DNA of 64,000 nt from the NCBI RefSeq assembly GCF_018986915.1, contig NZ_CP076723.1:4782466-4846465 (forward strand), given 5' to 3'. The notes below the pieces were generated by a model that was not told where the DNA came from, did no database searches, and worked only from the letters and a program-made list of their open reading frames with translations. Each line of letters starts with the position of its first letter. Positions within the stretch are counted from its first letter, which is position 1. Source of the stretch: Geomonas oryzisoli. GTDB taxonomy: Bacteria > Desulfobacterota > Desulfuromonadia > Geobacterales > Geobacteraceae. A program made the translations under genes and the position numbers. This document shows positions 24,026 through 34,600 of this stretch, one piece after another.

Positions 24026-25684
24026 ATGAACGGGCTTGTCAAGGAAGGGTCCATCGGTGAGGTTCTCTTCAAATCCCAGATCATCACCGAGCACGAGTTG
24101 AGGGCCGCCCTCGAGGCGCAGAAGGCCTCGGGATGCCGGGTCGGCGAGGCGCTGGTCCGGATGGGGGTGGTCACCCAGGAGGACATCGACTGGGCGCTCG
24201 CCAACCAGCTGAACATCCCCTACGTACGCCTCAAGAAGGAAAACATCGACCCCGCCGCGGTGGAGAAGGTCCCCGCCCAGCTGGCCAGGCGCCACAGCCT
24301 CTGCCCCGTGGTTCTCATCGGCACGGAACTGTCGGTGGCCATGGCCGACCCGCTCAACAAGGAAGCGATCGAGGAGCTCTCCCGCGTCTCCGGCTGCCAC
24401 ATCAACATCTCCGTGGGCCTCATCCGTGAGATCCGGGAGATGCACGAGATCCTGTACGGCCCGGACGTCACCCACCCGGAGCTCGGGTTCACCTCGGGGC
24501 AGTTCAGCGCCAACATCCTGGCGGCGGTGAACGCCGACCTCACCGGTGCCATGCTCCTGAACCACCTGCTGCTGCGCGTGGTGCAGCAAAAGTTCGCCGC
24601 TGTCGCCCTGCAGCCCCTGGGGGACCAGGTGCGCATCGTCGCGCGCAGCGGCCACAAGTGCACGGAGCTCGGGAGGCTCGCCATCACCCACTACGCCCGC
24701 CTGACCGAGCGCATCCGGCGCCTGTCGGGACTGCCGGCCGAGGGGGAAGGGGCGGCCAACGGGGTGATGAAATTCCTCTGGCAGGGGAAGAAGATCCCGT
24801 TCCAGGCGCTTCTTCTGGCCGGCGACGGCGGCGACTACGTGACGCTCAGGCTGCACACCGTAGCGCCCCAGTTGAACACCATGGACGACCTGGGGCTCAC
24901 CCCGCGCCAGCACGACGACCTGAAGGGGCTCACCGCGGCGAGGGAGGGGCTGATCCTCTTCGCCGGCCGGTCAGCCGAAGAGCGCAGCCGGCTCATCGAC
25001 CTGTTTCTCGATTCCTGCGACCACGCCGACCGTACCGTGCTGCTCATCGGGGACCGGCTGGGACGCGGCAGGAGCCGGTTCCCCCGCCTGGCCAGCGTCC
25101 GCTGCAGTGCCGACGACAGCGCCGCCGTTATCGGCGCCGCCATGGAGCACGACCCCGACACCCTGGTGATCGAGGACGTGACCGACCTGCGTACCTTCAT
25201 CGCCGCGAGCAAGGCCGTGATGCGCGGCAAGCTGGTGGTGGCGGGGATGTCGCAGGCGAGCAAGGGGGAGGTGCTGAAGCAGCTCATCTACCTCATCCAG
25301 AAGAACTACCTGATCCCCACGCACGTCAGGGGGGTGGTTTCCAGCCGCTGCGTGCTCCTTTTGTGCCCCGAGTGCAAGGAGCGCTACACCCCGGCCCCCG
25401 GGGAGCTGGCGGCGCTCAGGCTCGCCGCCGGCGAGCGCGGCTATTTCCGCCCGGCCGGCTGCCCCGCCTGCGAGCAGACCGGTTACCGCGGCAAGAAATA
25501 CCTCCTCGACGTGATCCGGTTCGACAAGGACCTGCTGGAGGCTTTGGAGATGATCCGCAACAGCGACGAAGTGGTCCGCTACCTCAGGGAGAGCGGTTTC
25601 CGCGGCATTGCGGAGGAAGGGGCGGAACTGCTGGAGCGGGGCGAGATCACCCCGGGCGAGTACGTCGCTTCCATACTACTGTGA
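24026..25684 (+). CDS. Degenerate PilB/GspE-family protein lacking Walker A
   Basis: This 552-residue protein has an N-terminal MshEN/GspE-N domain (about 1-150: IGEVLFKSQIITEHEL, VGEALVRMGVVTQEDIDWALA) and a C-terminal half with GspE topology. It keeps the zinc knuckle (CPECKERYTPA...CPACEQTGYRGK), but where GPTGSGKTT is expected it reads LILFAGRSAEERSRL. ATP hydrolysis by the canonical mechanism is therefore unlikely. It lies 12 bases before pilT and may be a regulatory or scaffold paralogue of the pilus or secretion ATPase, or a c-di-GMP reader through its MshEN domain. The start follows GGAGGT. Confidence 0.82.
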   Translation: MNGLVKEGSIGEVLFKSQIITEHELRAALEAQKASGCRVGEALVRMGVVTQEDIDWALANQLNIPYVRLKKENIDPAAVEKVPAQLARRHSLCPVVLIGTELSVAMADPLNKEAIEELSRVSGCHINISVGLIREIREMHEILYGPDVTHPELGFTSGQFSANILAAVNADLTGAMLLNHLLLRVVQQKFAAVALQPLGDQVRIVARSGHKCTELGRLAITHYARLTERIRRLSGLPAEGEGAANGVMKFLWQGKKIPFQALLLAGDGGDYVTLRLHTVAPQLNTMDDLGLTPRQHDDLKGLTAAREGLILFAGRSAEERSRLIDLFLDSCDHADRTVLLIGDRLGRGRSRFPRLASVRCSADDSAAVIGAAMEHDPDTLVIEDVTDLRTFIAASKAVMRGKLVVAGMSQASKGEVLKQLIYLIQKNYLIPTHVRGVVSSRCVLLLCPECKERYTPAPGELAALRLAAGERGYFRPAGCPACEQTGYRGKKYLLDVIRFDKDLLEALEMIRNSDEVVRYLRESGFRGIAEEGAELLERGEITPGEYVASILL

Positions 25685-25696
25685 CGGAGAAAAGAC

Positions 25697-26770
25697 ATGG
25701 CAAGGATTGATGCGCTGTTCAAGCTGCTAAACGACGCCGGGGCTTCCGACTTGCACCTCTCTGCGGGCTCCCCCCCGATCTTCCGGCTGCGCGGCGAGAT
25801 GGAGCGCCAGAACTTCAAGACTCTGACGCACGAGGAGCTGAAGGCGATCCTGTACGAGATACTGACCCCGAAGCAGCGCGAGTACTTCGAGGAGAAGCAC
25901 GACCTCGACTTCGCCTACTCGGTGCCGGGCCTGGCCCGTTTCCGCGGCAACTACATGATGCAGCACCGCGGCATCGCGGCGGTGTTCCGCATCATCCCGA
26001 GCAAGATCCTGTCGGCCGACGACCTTGGCCTTCCCGAGGGGATCCGCAACATGACCAAGCTCAGGAAGGGGATGGTGCTGGTTACCGGCCCGACGGGGAG
26101 CGGCAAGTCGACCACGCTCGCGGCCATGATCGACCTGATCAACAGCACCCGGCGCGAGCACATCCTGACCCTCGAGGACCCGCTGGAGTTCATCCACGAG
26201 AACAAGATGTCGCTGTTCAACCAGCGCCAGATCGGCGAGCATTCCGAGAGCTTTTCCGCCGCCCTCAGGGCGGCCTTGAGGGAGGACCCGGACGTGATCC
26301 TGGTGGGCGAGATGCGAGACCTGGAGACCATCAGCCTCGCCATGAGCGCCGCCGAGACCGGCCACCTCGTCTTCGGCACCCTGCACACGAGCTCGGCGGC
26401 CAAGACGGTGGACCGCATCATCGATGTCTTTCCCAAGGACGCCCAGGAGCAGGTGCGCGCCATCCTTTCCGAGTCGCTCAAGGGGGTGGTCTGTCAGCAG
26501 CTTTTGAAGACGGCCGACGGCAAGGGGCGCGCCGCGGCCCAGGAGATCATGGTGTGGAATCCCGCCATCGGCAACCTGATCCGCGAGGGGAAGACCTTCC
26601 AGATCCCCTCCATCATGCAGACCGGAAGGAAGGACGGCATGCAGCTCATGGACCAGCACATCCTGGACCTCTTGAAGACCAAGCGCGTCTCGCCCGAGGA
26701 AGCCTACCGCTGCTGCCAGGACAAGCGGCAGTTCGAGCAGTACCTCACCTCGCCGCCGCAGGAGCATTAA
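25697..26770 (+). CDS. pilT: Type IV pilus retraction ATPase PilT
   Basis: This 357-residue hexameric ATPase has Walker A GPTGSGKSTT (about residues 134-143), Asp box LTLEDPLEF, Walker B DPDVILVGEMRD, the His box GHLVFGTLHTSSA, and the PilT motif AIGNLIREGKTFQI. It powers pilus retraction at the inner membrane. All catalytic motifs are intact, in contrast with the gene just upstream, with which it is probably co-transcribed. Many Geobacter relatives carry several pilT copies; this could be any paralogue. Confidence 0.93.
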   Translation: MARIDALFKLLNDAGASDLHLSAGSPPIFRLRGEMERQNFKTLTHEELKAILYEILTPKQREYFEEKHDLDFAYSVPGLARFRGNYMMQHRGIAAVFRIIPSKILSADDLGLPEGIRNMTKLRKGMVLVTGPTGSGKSTTLAAMIDLINSTRREHILTLEDPLEFIHENKMSLFNQRQIGEHSESFSAALRAALREDPDVILVGEMRDLETISLAMSAAETGHLVFGTLHTSSAAKTVDRIIDVFPKDAQEQVRAILSESLKGVVCQQLLKTADGKGRAAAQEIMVWNPAIGNLIREGKTFQIPSIMQTGRKDGMQLMDQHILDLLKTKRVSPEEAYRCCQDKRQFEQYLTSPPQEH

Positions 26771-26774
26771 AAGC

Positions 26775-26965
26775 TAAGACCACTGGCCACGGAGCAAATC
26801 TGAGAACTTCGGAGAAAACCCGAGGCCTTAACGACAAAACCATTGGCAAGGAGAACTCCCGAGACATCTGAGCAAGGCAAAGAGGCAAGTTTTTGGGTTT
26901 AACCAAAAGCATTGTCTTTGTCTTGCTCCGATTTCCTCCGATTTTCTCCGTGGCCAATGGTTTTG
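26775..26965. repeat. Palindromic element family D, copy 1 (about 190 bp)
   Basis: The left arm (ACCACTGGCCACGGAG...GGAGAAAA) and the right arm (TCCGATTTTCTCCGTGGCCA then ATGGTTTT) are inverted repeats around a GGGTTTAACC-containing centre. An extra internal AAAACCATTGGC occurs in the left half. Copies 2 and 3 are at 28770 and 30199. No coding frame. It fills the gap between pilT and the convergent MCP gene. Confidence 0.8.
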
Positions 26966-26983
26966 TTTTTGGGCCTTGAGGAT

Positions 26984-28633
26984 TTACAGCCGGAACTGGC
27001 CCACCAGCTGCTGCAGTTGCTCGGCGTTGCGGCTCAACTGCGCCGCCGCATGCACCGAGTCCTGGGCTCCCTGTGACGTTTCCTGCACCACCAGGGTGAT
27101 CTGCTGCATCCGGTCGGCGATCTCTTCGTTGGTAGCGCTCTGCTCCTCGGCCGCGACGGCGATCTGCTGCACCTGCAGCGCCACCGAGCTCACCTGCTCC
27201 AGGATCTCGCGCAGGGCGCCCCCCGACTCCGACGCCTCCGAGGTCCCCGCCTCCACCTGCCGCACCCCCTGCTCCATCGCCTCCACCGCTTCCCTGGTTT
27301 CGCGCTGAATCGCCTTGATCATCTCGCCGGTCTCGTGGGTCGCCTTCGTGGTACGCTCCGCGAGAGCCCGCACCTCGTCCGCCACCACGGCGAAGCCGCG
27401 CCCCTGGTCGCCGGCTCGCGCCGCCTCGATGGCGGCGTTGAGGGCCAGGAGGTTGGTCTGATCGGCGATATCCTCGATGGTGCCGATGATGGCGCCGATC
27501 TGGTCCGAGCGCTGCCCGAGGCTTTCCACGGTCCTTGCGCTCTCCTGCACCTTCGCCGCGATCTGCGCCATCACCGTCACCGTCTTCTCGACGACTGCGG
27601 CGCCGCAGCGGGCCGACTCGGCGGCGTTGTGGGCTCCCTCCGCCGCCATCTGCGAGTTGGAGGCGATTTCGCTGGAGGTGGCCGACATCTCCTCGCCGGC
27701 GCTGGCGACCCCTCCCGTTTGCACGGCCACCCGCTCGGCCCCGCCCGCTATATGTTCCGCGGTGCCGTGCATCTGGACCGCAGCCGCAGCCACCTGCGAT
27801 GCGTGGTCGGCAACCTCTCCCATGATGCGGCGCAGGTTCTGCGCCATGGTCTGTATCGCGGCGGTCAGTTCGCCGGTCTCGTCGCGCGAGGTCACCACGA
27901 CCTCACATCCGAGATCGCCGCGGGCGATGCTTTGGGCCACGGCAACCAGCTTCGCGAGCGGCTTGGTGACGGAGCGTGCCCCCAGGTAACCCAGCAGCCA
28001 CGCCACGAAGGCGGCGGCACTGCAAAAGAGCAGGATGCTGATTTTCAGGCGATGGCTGACGGATACTGCCTGCTCCGTGCTCGCGGTCATCTCCTTGTCC
28101 ATGCTCTCGGCGAAGGTGCTGCTGAGCCGTTCCGAATCGTGGGTGGGCGCCTTGTATTCTTCCATCGCCTTGTTGGCGTCCTGGGGGGTGGTGATCTCTC
28201 CTGCCACGACGCGTCCGGCAACCTTTCGGAATCCCGCTGCGTAGGCGTCGATTTCCCGGCGCATGGCGGCCAGGCACTCGCGGTCGCGCGCGGCGCTGCT
28301 GTAGCCCGGGGCGGAGACGAGTTTTTGCGACGAATCCACCGATCCGTTCAGCTTTTCCAGGGTGTCATCCCATTTCTTCCGGTACCCCGCCATTTTGGCG
28401 GGGTCACCCATGTTCAGGAAGAAGTCCTTCTCGTAGCGACGCATCATGTTGATGCGGGCCAACGCCAGTTGCGAGTTGTCCTGCAAGGTGCCGCGGTTGC
28501 TGGTCAGATCGCTCAGGTGGAACTGCATCCTGCTCATGCCCCAGTAGGTCGCTGCGCCGATCAGCACGATGAACAGAAGCACGGTGTTGAACAGAATGAA
28601 CAGGCGGGTGCCTATCTTCAGGTTGCCAAGCAT
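26984..28633 (-). CDS. Methyl-accepting chemotaxis protein with 4HB-type periplasmic domain
   Basis: This 549-residue MCP has a first transmembrane helix at about 10-31, a helical periplasmic sensor of about 165 residues, a second helix at about 200-220, a HAMP domain and a methyl-accepting domain. The hairpin signature is [20 protein letters not shown]. It relays a periplasmic signal to CheA/CheW. The ATG at 28633 has GGAGG seven bases upstream; a TTG immediately before it is rejected. It is monocistronic, flanked by family D elements, and its ligand is unknown. Confidence 0.93.
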   Translation of the reverse strand: MLGNLKIGTRLFILFNTVLLFIVLIGAATYWGMSRMQFHLSDLTSNRGTLQDNSQLALARINMMRRYEKDFFLNMGDPAKMAGYRKKWDDTLEKLNGSVDSSQKLVSAPGYSSAARDRECLAAMRREIDAYAAGFRKVAGRVVAGEITTPQDANKAMEEYKAPTHDSERLSSTFAESMDKEMTASTEQAVSVSHRLKISILLFCSAAAFVAWLLGYLGARSVTKPLAKLVAVAQSIARGDLGCEVVVTSRDETGELTAAIQTMAQNLRRIMGEVADHASQVAAAAVQMHGTAEHIAGGAERVAVQTGGVASAGEEMSATSSEIASNSQMAAEGAHNAAESARCGAAVVEKTVTVMAQIAAKVQESARTVESLGQRSDQIGAIIGTIEDIADQTNLLALNAAIEAARAGDQGRGFAVVADEVRALAERTTKATHETGEMIKAIQRETREAVEAMEQGVRQVEAGTSEASESGGALREILEQVSSVALQVQQIAVAAEEQSATNEEIADRMQQITLVVQETSQGAQDSVHAAAQLSRNAEQLQQLVGQFRL

Positions 28634-28769
28634 CAAAAACCTCCGTGACGATTTTTCCGTGGTAACTCGGGACGTTACCCACTTGTTGAGGCTTATCGCC
28701 AGCTTTGCTTTGAACTTTACCTCCCTGGCCGGGTTCTAACATTATTTGTTGTTTACGTGTCTACAAACC

Positions 28770-28905
28770 CAAAACCATCGGCCACGGAGAACGTCTGAGA
28801 ACATCTGAGAAAAACAAAGAGGCAACAGCTTTATGGGTTAAACCAGCGTCTTGCTTTTCGCTTCGCTCCGATTTCCTCAGATTTTCTCCGGGGCCAATGG
28901 TTTAA
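28770..28905. repeat. Palindromic element family D, copy 2
   Basis: AAAACCATCGGCCACGGAGA opens the element and TTTTCTCCGGGGCCAATGGT closes it. The centre carries GGGTTAAACC and a GCTTTTCGCTTCGCTCCGAT stretch. It is 136 bp, with no gene inside. It lies between the MCP and the divergent aminotransferase. Confidence 0.8.
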
Positions 28906-28997
28906 GGTGTTGCGCTAAAAAGTGTTGCCGCGGCTTTTCAAGAGTTGTATTAAAAGGCGTGCGGCAAGAGCCGCCTTGCTCATGAAGGGGGGAGAGT

Positions 28998-30167
28998 ATG
29001 AAGTTTCCCGTTTCGGAACTGATAGAGAGGGTCCACCCGCCGCCGATCTCGGAGGTGAAGGGGTGGCTCGCGGCCGCCAACACCACGCTTGACCTGATCG
29101 ACCTGTGCCAGGCGATCCCCGATTATCCCCCCCCGCCCGAGCTGATCGACCACTTGGAACAGGTGATGCGCGACCCGCTCACCTCGCGCTACAGCATCGA
29201 CGAGGGGCTTGCCGAGGTGCGCGAGGCGATCTGTTGCGGCTACCGGCGCCTCTACGACGCCTGCATCGACCCCTCACAGATCTGCCTCACCATCGGGGCA
29301 AGCCAGGCGCTGTGGCTCGCCATGGTCACCCTGTGCCGCGCCGGTGACGAGGTCATCGTGCAGCTCCCCGCCTACTTCGACCACCCCATGGCGCTCGCCG
29401 TCCTGGGGATCCGCTGCGTCTTCGCCCCCTTCGACGAATCAAACGGAGGTCTTCCCGACCCTGCCGTCATCGCCGGCCTCATCACCGAGAAGACCCGGGC
29501 CATCCTCCTGGTCACCCCCAGCAACCCGACCGGAGCGGTGACCCCGCCGGAGACGATCGAGGAGCTCCATCAACTGGCGCGGCGGCGCAACGTGGCGCTG
29601 GTGCTGGACGAGACCTACAACAGTTTCATCACCGGCGGCGTCCGCCCCCACGACCTGTTCCGGGAGCCCTCCTGGGGCGACCATTTCGTGCACATCGCCT
29701 CCTTCGGCAAGACCTTCGCGCTCACCGGCTACCGTGCCGGGATGCTGGCCGCTTCGCAGAGGTTCATCGAGCACGCCCTGAAGGCCCAGGACACCATGGC
29801 GGTGTGCCAGCCCCGGGTCACCCAGCACGCGGTGCGGTACGGTTTCGAGCACCTTTCTGATTGGGTGGCGCAAAACCGGGTCATGATGGAGCGGCGCCAC
29901 GAGGTGTTCCGGGCGGAGATGGTCAAGCCGGGGAATCCCTTCCGACTGGTGGCGAGCGGTCCCTTCTTCGGGTGGGTGGCGCATCCCTGTGCCGGTAAGA
30001 CCGGACGGGAGGTGGCGAAGCGGCTGGTCGAGGAATCGGCGATGCTGCTTTTGCCCGGCGAGGTGTTCGGTCCGGGTCTGGAGGGGTACCTGAGGCTCGC
30101 CTTCGGGAACATCAGGGAGGAGACCATCCCCGAGGCGGTGCAGCGGTTCAGGGAATTCAAAGTCTGA
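28998..30167 (+). CDS. Class I/II PLP-dependent aminotransferase
   Basis: This 389-residue fold-type I enzyme has substrate-loop and PLP motifs: VTPSNPTGAV (about 172-181), DETYNSF (about 203-209), and the Schiff-base Lys in SFGKTFALTGYRAG (about 236-249). It probably transfers amino groups to or from an aromatic or small amino acid; the exact substrate cannot be read from sequence. A GGGGGGAG precedes the ATG. It stands alone between two family D palindromes. Confidence 0.88.
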   Translation: MKFPVSELIERVHPPPISEVKGWLAAANTTLDLIDLCQAIPDYPPPPELIDHLEQVMRDPLTSRYSIDEGLAEVREAICCGYRRLYDACIDPSQICLTIGASQALWLAMVTLCRAGDEVIVQLPAYFDHPMALAVLGIRCVFAPFDESNGGLPDPAVIAGLITEKTRAILLVTPSNPTGAVTPPETIEELHQLARRRNVALVLDETYNSFITGGVRPHDLFREPSWGDHFVHIASFGKTFALTGYRAGMLAASQRFIEHALKAQDTMAVCQPRVTQHAVRYGFEHLSDWVAQNRVMMERRHEVFRAEMVKPGNPFRLVASGPFFGWVAHPCAGKTGREVAKRLVEESAMLLLPGEVFGPGLEGYLRLAFGNIREETIPEAVQRFREFKV

Positions 30168-30198
30168 AAACGGAGGAGAAAACCTTTAGAAGGAAAAA

Positions 30199-30260
30199 CA
30201 AAACCATCGGCTACAGGGCGTCTGATTTACTCAGACAGTCTCCGTGGCCAATGGTTTTTT
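30199..30260. repeat. Palindromic element family D, copy 3 (minimal form)
   Basis: AAAACCATCGGCTACAGGG and CTCCGTGGCCAATGGTTTT are inverted around TCTGA-TTTAC-TCAGA. This 62-bp version is reduced to the terminal arms. The T-run after it could let it end transcription of the aminotransferase gene. Confidence 0.78.
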
Positions 30261-30299
30261 TTACATCGGACGGTTCACAGCGCTATCCTGCGGGGAACC

Positions 30300-30905
30300 T
30301 CAGCTTTTGGAGGCATCCAGCAGGGCAGCGATAAAGCCGGGATCGGCGAAGAGTTTCTGCATCCCCTGGGCGAGGGCTTGCTCAAGGGCGAGCCGCGCAT
30401 TGTCTCCACCGGCGATCATGCCGTTGCGCTCGGCTCCCTCAGTCATGTACTGGCGAGAGAAGAGTAGGTTCCCCTTCTTCCCTTTGACGGTGATACCGAG
30501 GCTGCACTCGGCGATGGCGTCCACGGAGACGAAGCCCATCTTGAAGTCGCTGTAGAACTTGTTCAACTCGGCATCGACGGTGACAACGGCGTCGGGGCGG
30601 ATGGCAAAGCCGCGCGCCTTCAGTTCCTGCTCCAGAGCCTTCTGGAACGTGACGCTTACGTCTTCGGCCGGTACGATGCGCGCCATTTCCATGCCGAAAC
30701 CGTTCTTCTTGCAGCTGACCTTGTCCTGGATGAGCCGGCTGTCTTTTACCTTCACGTCCACCACCACCGACTGGGCGCCCTGAAGCGCGGTCACCCCCGA
30801 CTGCGGCTGGTACTTCAACGCGATGGTGTCCGTTGTAATCGCGCATCCACAAACAGACATGACGGCGATAGCCGCCAATCCCAGAGCTACTAACCTCTTT
30901 CTCAT
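30300..30905 (-). CDS. YajG-like lipoprotein
   Basis: This 201-residue protein has a lipoprotein signal MRKRLVALGLAAIAVMSVCGC, with the lipidated Cys at about 21. The mature part has LKYQPQSGV, VVVDVKVKDSR and an ELKARGFAI segment typical of the YajG lipoprotein family. It is probably anchored in the outer membrane on the periplasmic side. ATG 30905 follows GGAGGAGGGAG; a longer frame to 30968 lacks these. Function is unknown even in the family. Confidence 0.82.
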   Translation of the reverse strand: MRKRLVALGLAAIAVMSVCGCAITTDTIALKYQPQSGVTALQGAQSVVVDVKVKDSRLIQDKVSCKKNGFGMEMARIVPAEDVSVTFQKALEQELKARGFAIRPDAVVTVDAELNKFYSDFKMGFVSVDAIAECSLGITVKGKKGNLLFSRQYMTEGAERNGMIAGGDNARLALEQALAQGMQKLFADPGFIAALLDASKS

Positions 30906-31314
30906 GCTCCCTCCTCCGTATTGAATGTTGCTGCTCGCTTTGTGTGGCTGTTGGCACGATACTGCCAAGTACTGTAATCATTTCTTGTATTTATCGTGGC
31001 CATAGTAACCTCCCCTTTCTCTAAAGTGAAGAAGAAACTCACACTGTTCAAAAATCCTGAGCATAACCGACATTCCATCCCGACAAAGTTTCAATGAAGT
31101 TCTCTTCCGGCATCACCCCTTGTTGTGAGGGGTGCGAAAAAACCTCCACCTGTCTCTAAATGTAAACAGTACCCGGAAATCCATGACTGGAGCGGCGCGG
31201 CGCTCACATCCGCCCCAGTGGAACCATCAATTCGCGACACCCGTCACTATCGGCGCCAACTCTGTCGTGGGGTGTAAGTGTTTGATTGTTTGGATGAAAA
31301 TAATTTGTGACTTC

Positions 31315-31330
31315 TGGCACGGTCCCTGTA
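31315..31330 (+). promoter_or_regulatory. Sigma-54-like promoter upstream of the multicopper oxidase operon
   Basis: TGGCAC-GGTCC-CTGTA has the -24 GG but GT in place of the -12 GC. Its first 14 bases (TGGCACGGTCCCTG) are identical to the perfect GG-N10-GC site at 48386-48401. It lies about 95 bases upstream of the first gene. The rest of 30906-31423 holds only a short hairpin (31114-31134) and no gene. Confidence 0.55.
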
Positions 31331-31423
31331 ATTACCTGGGCATTGGTTCGACCAAAAGCGGACTTGACCTGTAATAGAAAATGGGTGACGTGAAAACTAC
31401 TGGGCGTAAAGGAGGAAACGGTT

Positions 31424-31642
31424 ATGAGGCGATTAATGACGATGACAGCGGGGTTGATACTGACCCTGGCGTTGACGGTAGCCGCGAATGCTGCTCCGGC
31501 CGGGAAGGGAACGGCTCCAAAGACAGGAAAGGGCATCCAGAATGCCAAGAAGGTAGCGCAAAACAAGATGGAACGAAGCAAGAAGATGCAGGAATTGGAA
31601 AAGAAAGGGCATGCCAAAAGACATCAGGCGATGAAGAAGTAA
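31424..31642 (+). CDS. Small secreted basic protein
   Basis: This 72-residue precursor has a clear signal peptide (MRRLMTMTAGLILTLALTVA, cleavage after ANA). It leaves about 48 residues rich in Lys, Gln and Ala with no cysteine. GGAGG precedes the ATG. It is the first gene behind the sigma-54-like promoter and lies 42 bases before the multicopper oxidase gene, so it is probably co-expressed. Family not recognised; it may be a small periplasmic accessory. Confidence 0.75.
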   Translation: MRRLMTMTAGLILTLALTVAANAAPAGKGTAPKTGKGIQNAKKVAQNKMERSKKMQELEKKGHAKRHQAMKK

Positions 31643-31684
31643 GCCAGCAAAGAAACGACCTTGATATGTAAAAAGGAGGAAGTT

Positions 31685-34600
31685 ATGGACAGGCTGAGAA
31701 CAACATTGGTAGCGTGCCTGGCAACGCTGGTGATCACGCTGTGGGGACTGGCTCCCCCACCGGCACAGGCCATCGATGAAACGAAAGTCCCTCATTACTT
31801 CGGACCGGCTCCCAACTGGGCGCTGAGCCCGCTGCCGACGGTCGACCCGGTTACCGGTGCGGTCTCCGGCGGCATCAAGAAGTTCGTGAACAAACTCCCC
31901 GGCCTGGGCGAGACCAACGCGAACGACCTGGGGCAGTACCTCCCGGTCGCGGTCGCGGACACCACCACCTACCCGGGAGCGGACTACTACGAGATAGGCC
32001 TCGTGCAGTACCGCCAGAAGATGCACTCCGACCTGCCGCCGACCCTGCTGCGCGGCTACGTACAGCTTTCCACCTCGGTGGTCCCCGGCCAGCAGCTTCC
32101 CCTCACTAACGCGATGGTCGATGGCAGCACGGCAGCCATCGCCGGCTACACCGGCGTGACCCCGCCCAACTACCTCGGACCGGTCATCGTGGCCCAAAAG
32201 GACCGTCCGGTCAGGATACTGTTCCGCAACCTGCTCCCCAACAACGCGGGCGGCGACCTGTTCCTCCCGGTCGACTCCACCATGATGGGGTCCGGCATGG
32301 GGCCGATGTCGATGATGACGCCGATGGACGCCGGTACGGTAACCGACGATGTGCGCAACCCCATGTGCACCGCCAACCCCAAGTCCGACATGTGCTTCAA
32401 GGACAACAGGGCTACCCTGCACCTGCACGGCGGCGTGACCCCCTGGATCAGCGACGGTACGCCGCACCAGTGGACCACCCCCAAAGACGAGATGACCCCC
32501 TGGCCTGCCGGCGTGAGCGTGAAGAACGTTCCCGACATGCCTGATCCGGGTCCCGGCGCCATCACCTTCTTCTACACCAACCAGCAGAGCGCTCGTCTCA
32601 TGTTCTACCACGACCATGCCTGGGGCATCACCCGCCTGAACGTGTACGCGGGTGAGGCTGCCGGCTACATCATTCAGGACCAGGCCGAACAGGCACTGCT
32701 GGACAAGGGGCTCATCCCCGACGGCAACAGCACCATCCCGCTCATCATTCAGGACCGCACCTTCGTACCGCAGGGGGACAAGGTTGCCCGCACCGGTCAG
32801 CTCTACGATCAGGATCCGACCTGGGATGCCGACCGCTGGGGCGGTTTCGGCAACCTCTGGTACCACCACGTCTACATGCCGGCGCAGAACCCGAGCGACC
32901 CAAGCGGCATGAGCGCCTTCGGCCGCTGGATGTACGGCCCCTGGTTCTGGCCCCCGGCCAAACCGATGTACCCGCCGATCAAGAACCCGCGCTACAACAT
33001 GGACCCGGCGACCGCCTTCACCACGCCGCTGCCGGTTGCGTGCAACCTGAACGACCCGACCACCTGGCAGTACCAGACCGACCCGTTCTGCGAGCCTGAG
33101 ATGATCCCTGGCACCCCGAACATCTCGGTGGGGATGGAGCAGTTCAACGATACGCCGGTGGTCAACGGCACCGTCTACCCGTACACTACGGTCGATCCCA
33201 AGGCGTACCGCCTGCGCATCCTGAACGCCGCCAACGACCGTTTCTTCAACCTGCACATGTACGTCGCGGACAGCAGCACCGCCAGCACCGCCCCCAACGC
33301 GGACGGCAACCCGATCGGCGGGACCGAGGTGGCCTTCAAGGCCGCCGAACTCGCCGCGGCGCAGCTCGACCCGAACGTGTTCCCGACTCCGGACACCACC
33401 CTCTCCCCGAAAGGTCCGGACTGGATCCAGATCGGCAGCGAAGGCGGCTTCCTCCCGGCACCGGCCGTGATCCCGCCGCAACCCATCACCTGGATCACCG
33501 ATCCGACCCGCTTCGACGTGGGTAACGTGGACCAGCACTCCCTGGCACTGGCACCGGCCGAGCGCGCCGACGTGATCGTCGACTTCTCCAAGTACGCAGG
33601 CCAGACGCTGATCCTGTACAACGACGCCCCGGCGGCCTACCCGGCACGCGTGGCGAGCTACGACTACTACACCGGCGCACCCGACCTCTCTCCGGTCGGC
33701 GCCCCCGGCGTAATCCCGGGCTACGGCCCCAACACCAGGACCGTGATGCAGATCAGGGTCAACCCGCTGCCCGACCCGACGGTAACCCCGGCGCCTTTCG
33801 ACCTCGCCTCGCTGCAGGCAGCGTTCGCACACCAGGCAGACGGCTCCGGTGTCTTCGAATCCGGCCAGCACCCGATCATCGTGGGCCAGGCCGCCTACAA
33901 CTCGGCCTACGGCACCAACTTCCCGGCCGCCAGCTGGTGCAACGCCCCGGGCAGCAGCAACCAGTCGTGCGACGGCTTCGCCCGCATCTCCGACCAGGGC
34001 GGCGACCTGTTCGGCTTCAACACCCTGTTCTCGCCGACCACCAAGTTCCAGATCCCGCTGCAGCCCAAAGCGCTGCATGACGAGATGAACGCCGTGTCCT
34101 TCGACGAGTTCGGCAGGATGACCGCCAACATCGGCCTCGAGGCGGTTCCGGCAGCCCCGGGCGCACAGAACGTGATCCTCTACCCGTACGTCAACCCGGC
34201 AACCGAGCTGATCGACGGCACCAACCTGCCCAAGGGCGACCTGAACATCACCCCGATCTCGACCCAGGACGGCACCCAGATCTGGAAAATCACCCATAAC
34301 GGCGTGGATACCCATCCGATCCACTTCCACCTCTACGACGTGCAGGTGATCAACCGCGTGACCTGGGACAACATCATCATCCCGCCGGATGCCAACGAGC
34401 TCGGCTGGAAAGACACCGTGCGCATCAGCCCGCTGGAGGACACCATCGTCGCCCTGAGGCCGATCGTACCGACGCTGCCGTTCGAGATCCCGAACAGCAT
34501 CAGGATGCTCAACCCGATGATGCCGGCCGGCTCCACCGCGATGTTCGAGCCCACCGACGTCTCCGGCAACCCGACCAACCCGATCGTGAACCAGCTGGTC

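Noticed and set aside
28637..28769. Riboswitch upstream of the MCP gene
   Set aside because: A short GC-rich leader with weak pairing; no known conserved core was seen.
29000..30167. Aminotransferase as part of a biosynthetic cluster
   Set aside because: Neighbours are an MCP and a lipoprotein separated by palindromic elements; no pathway partners are present.
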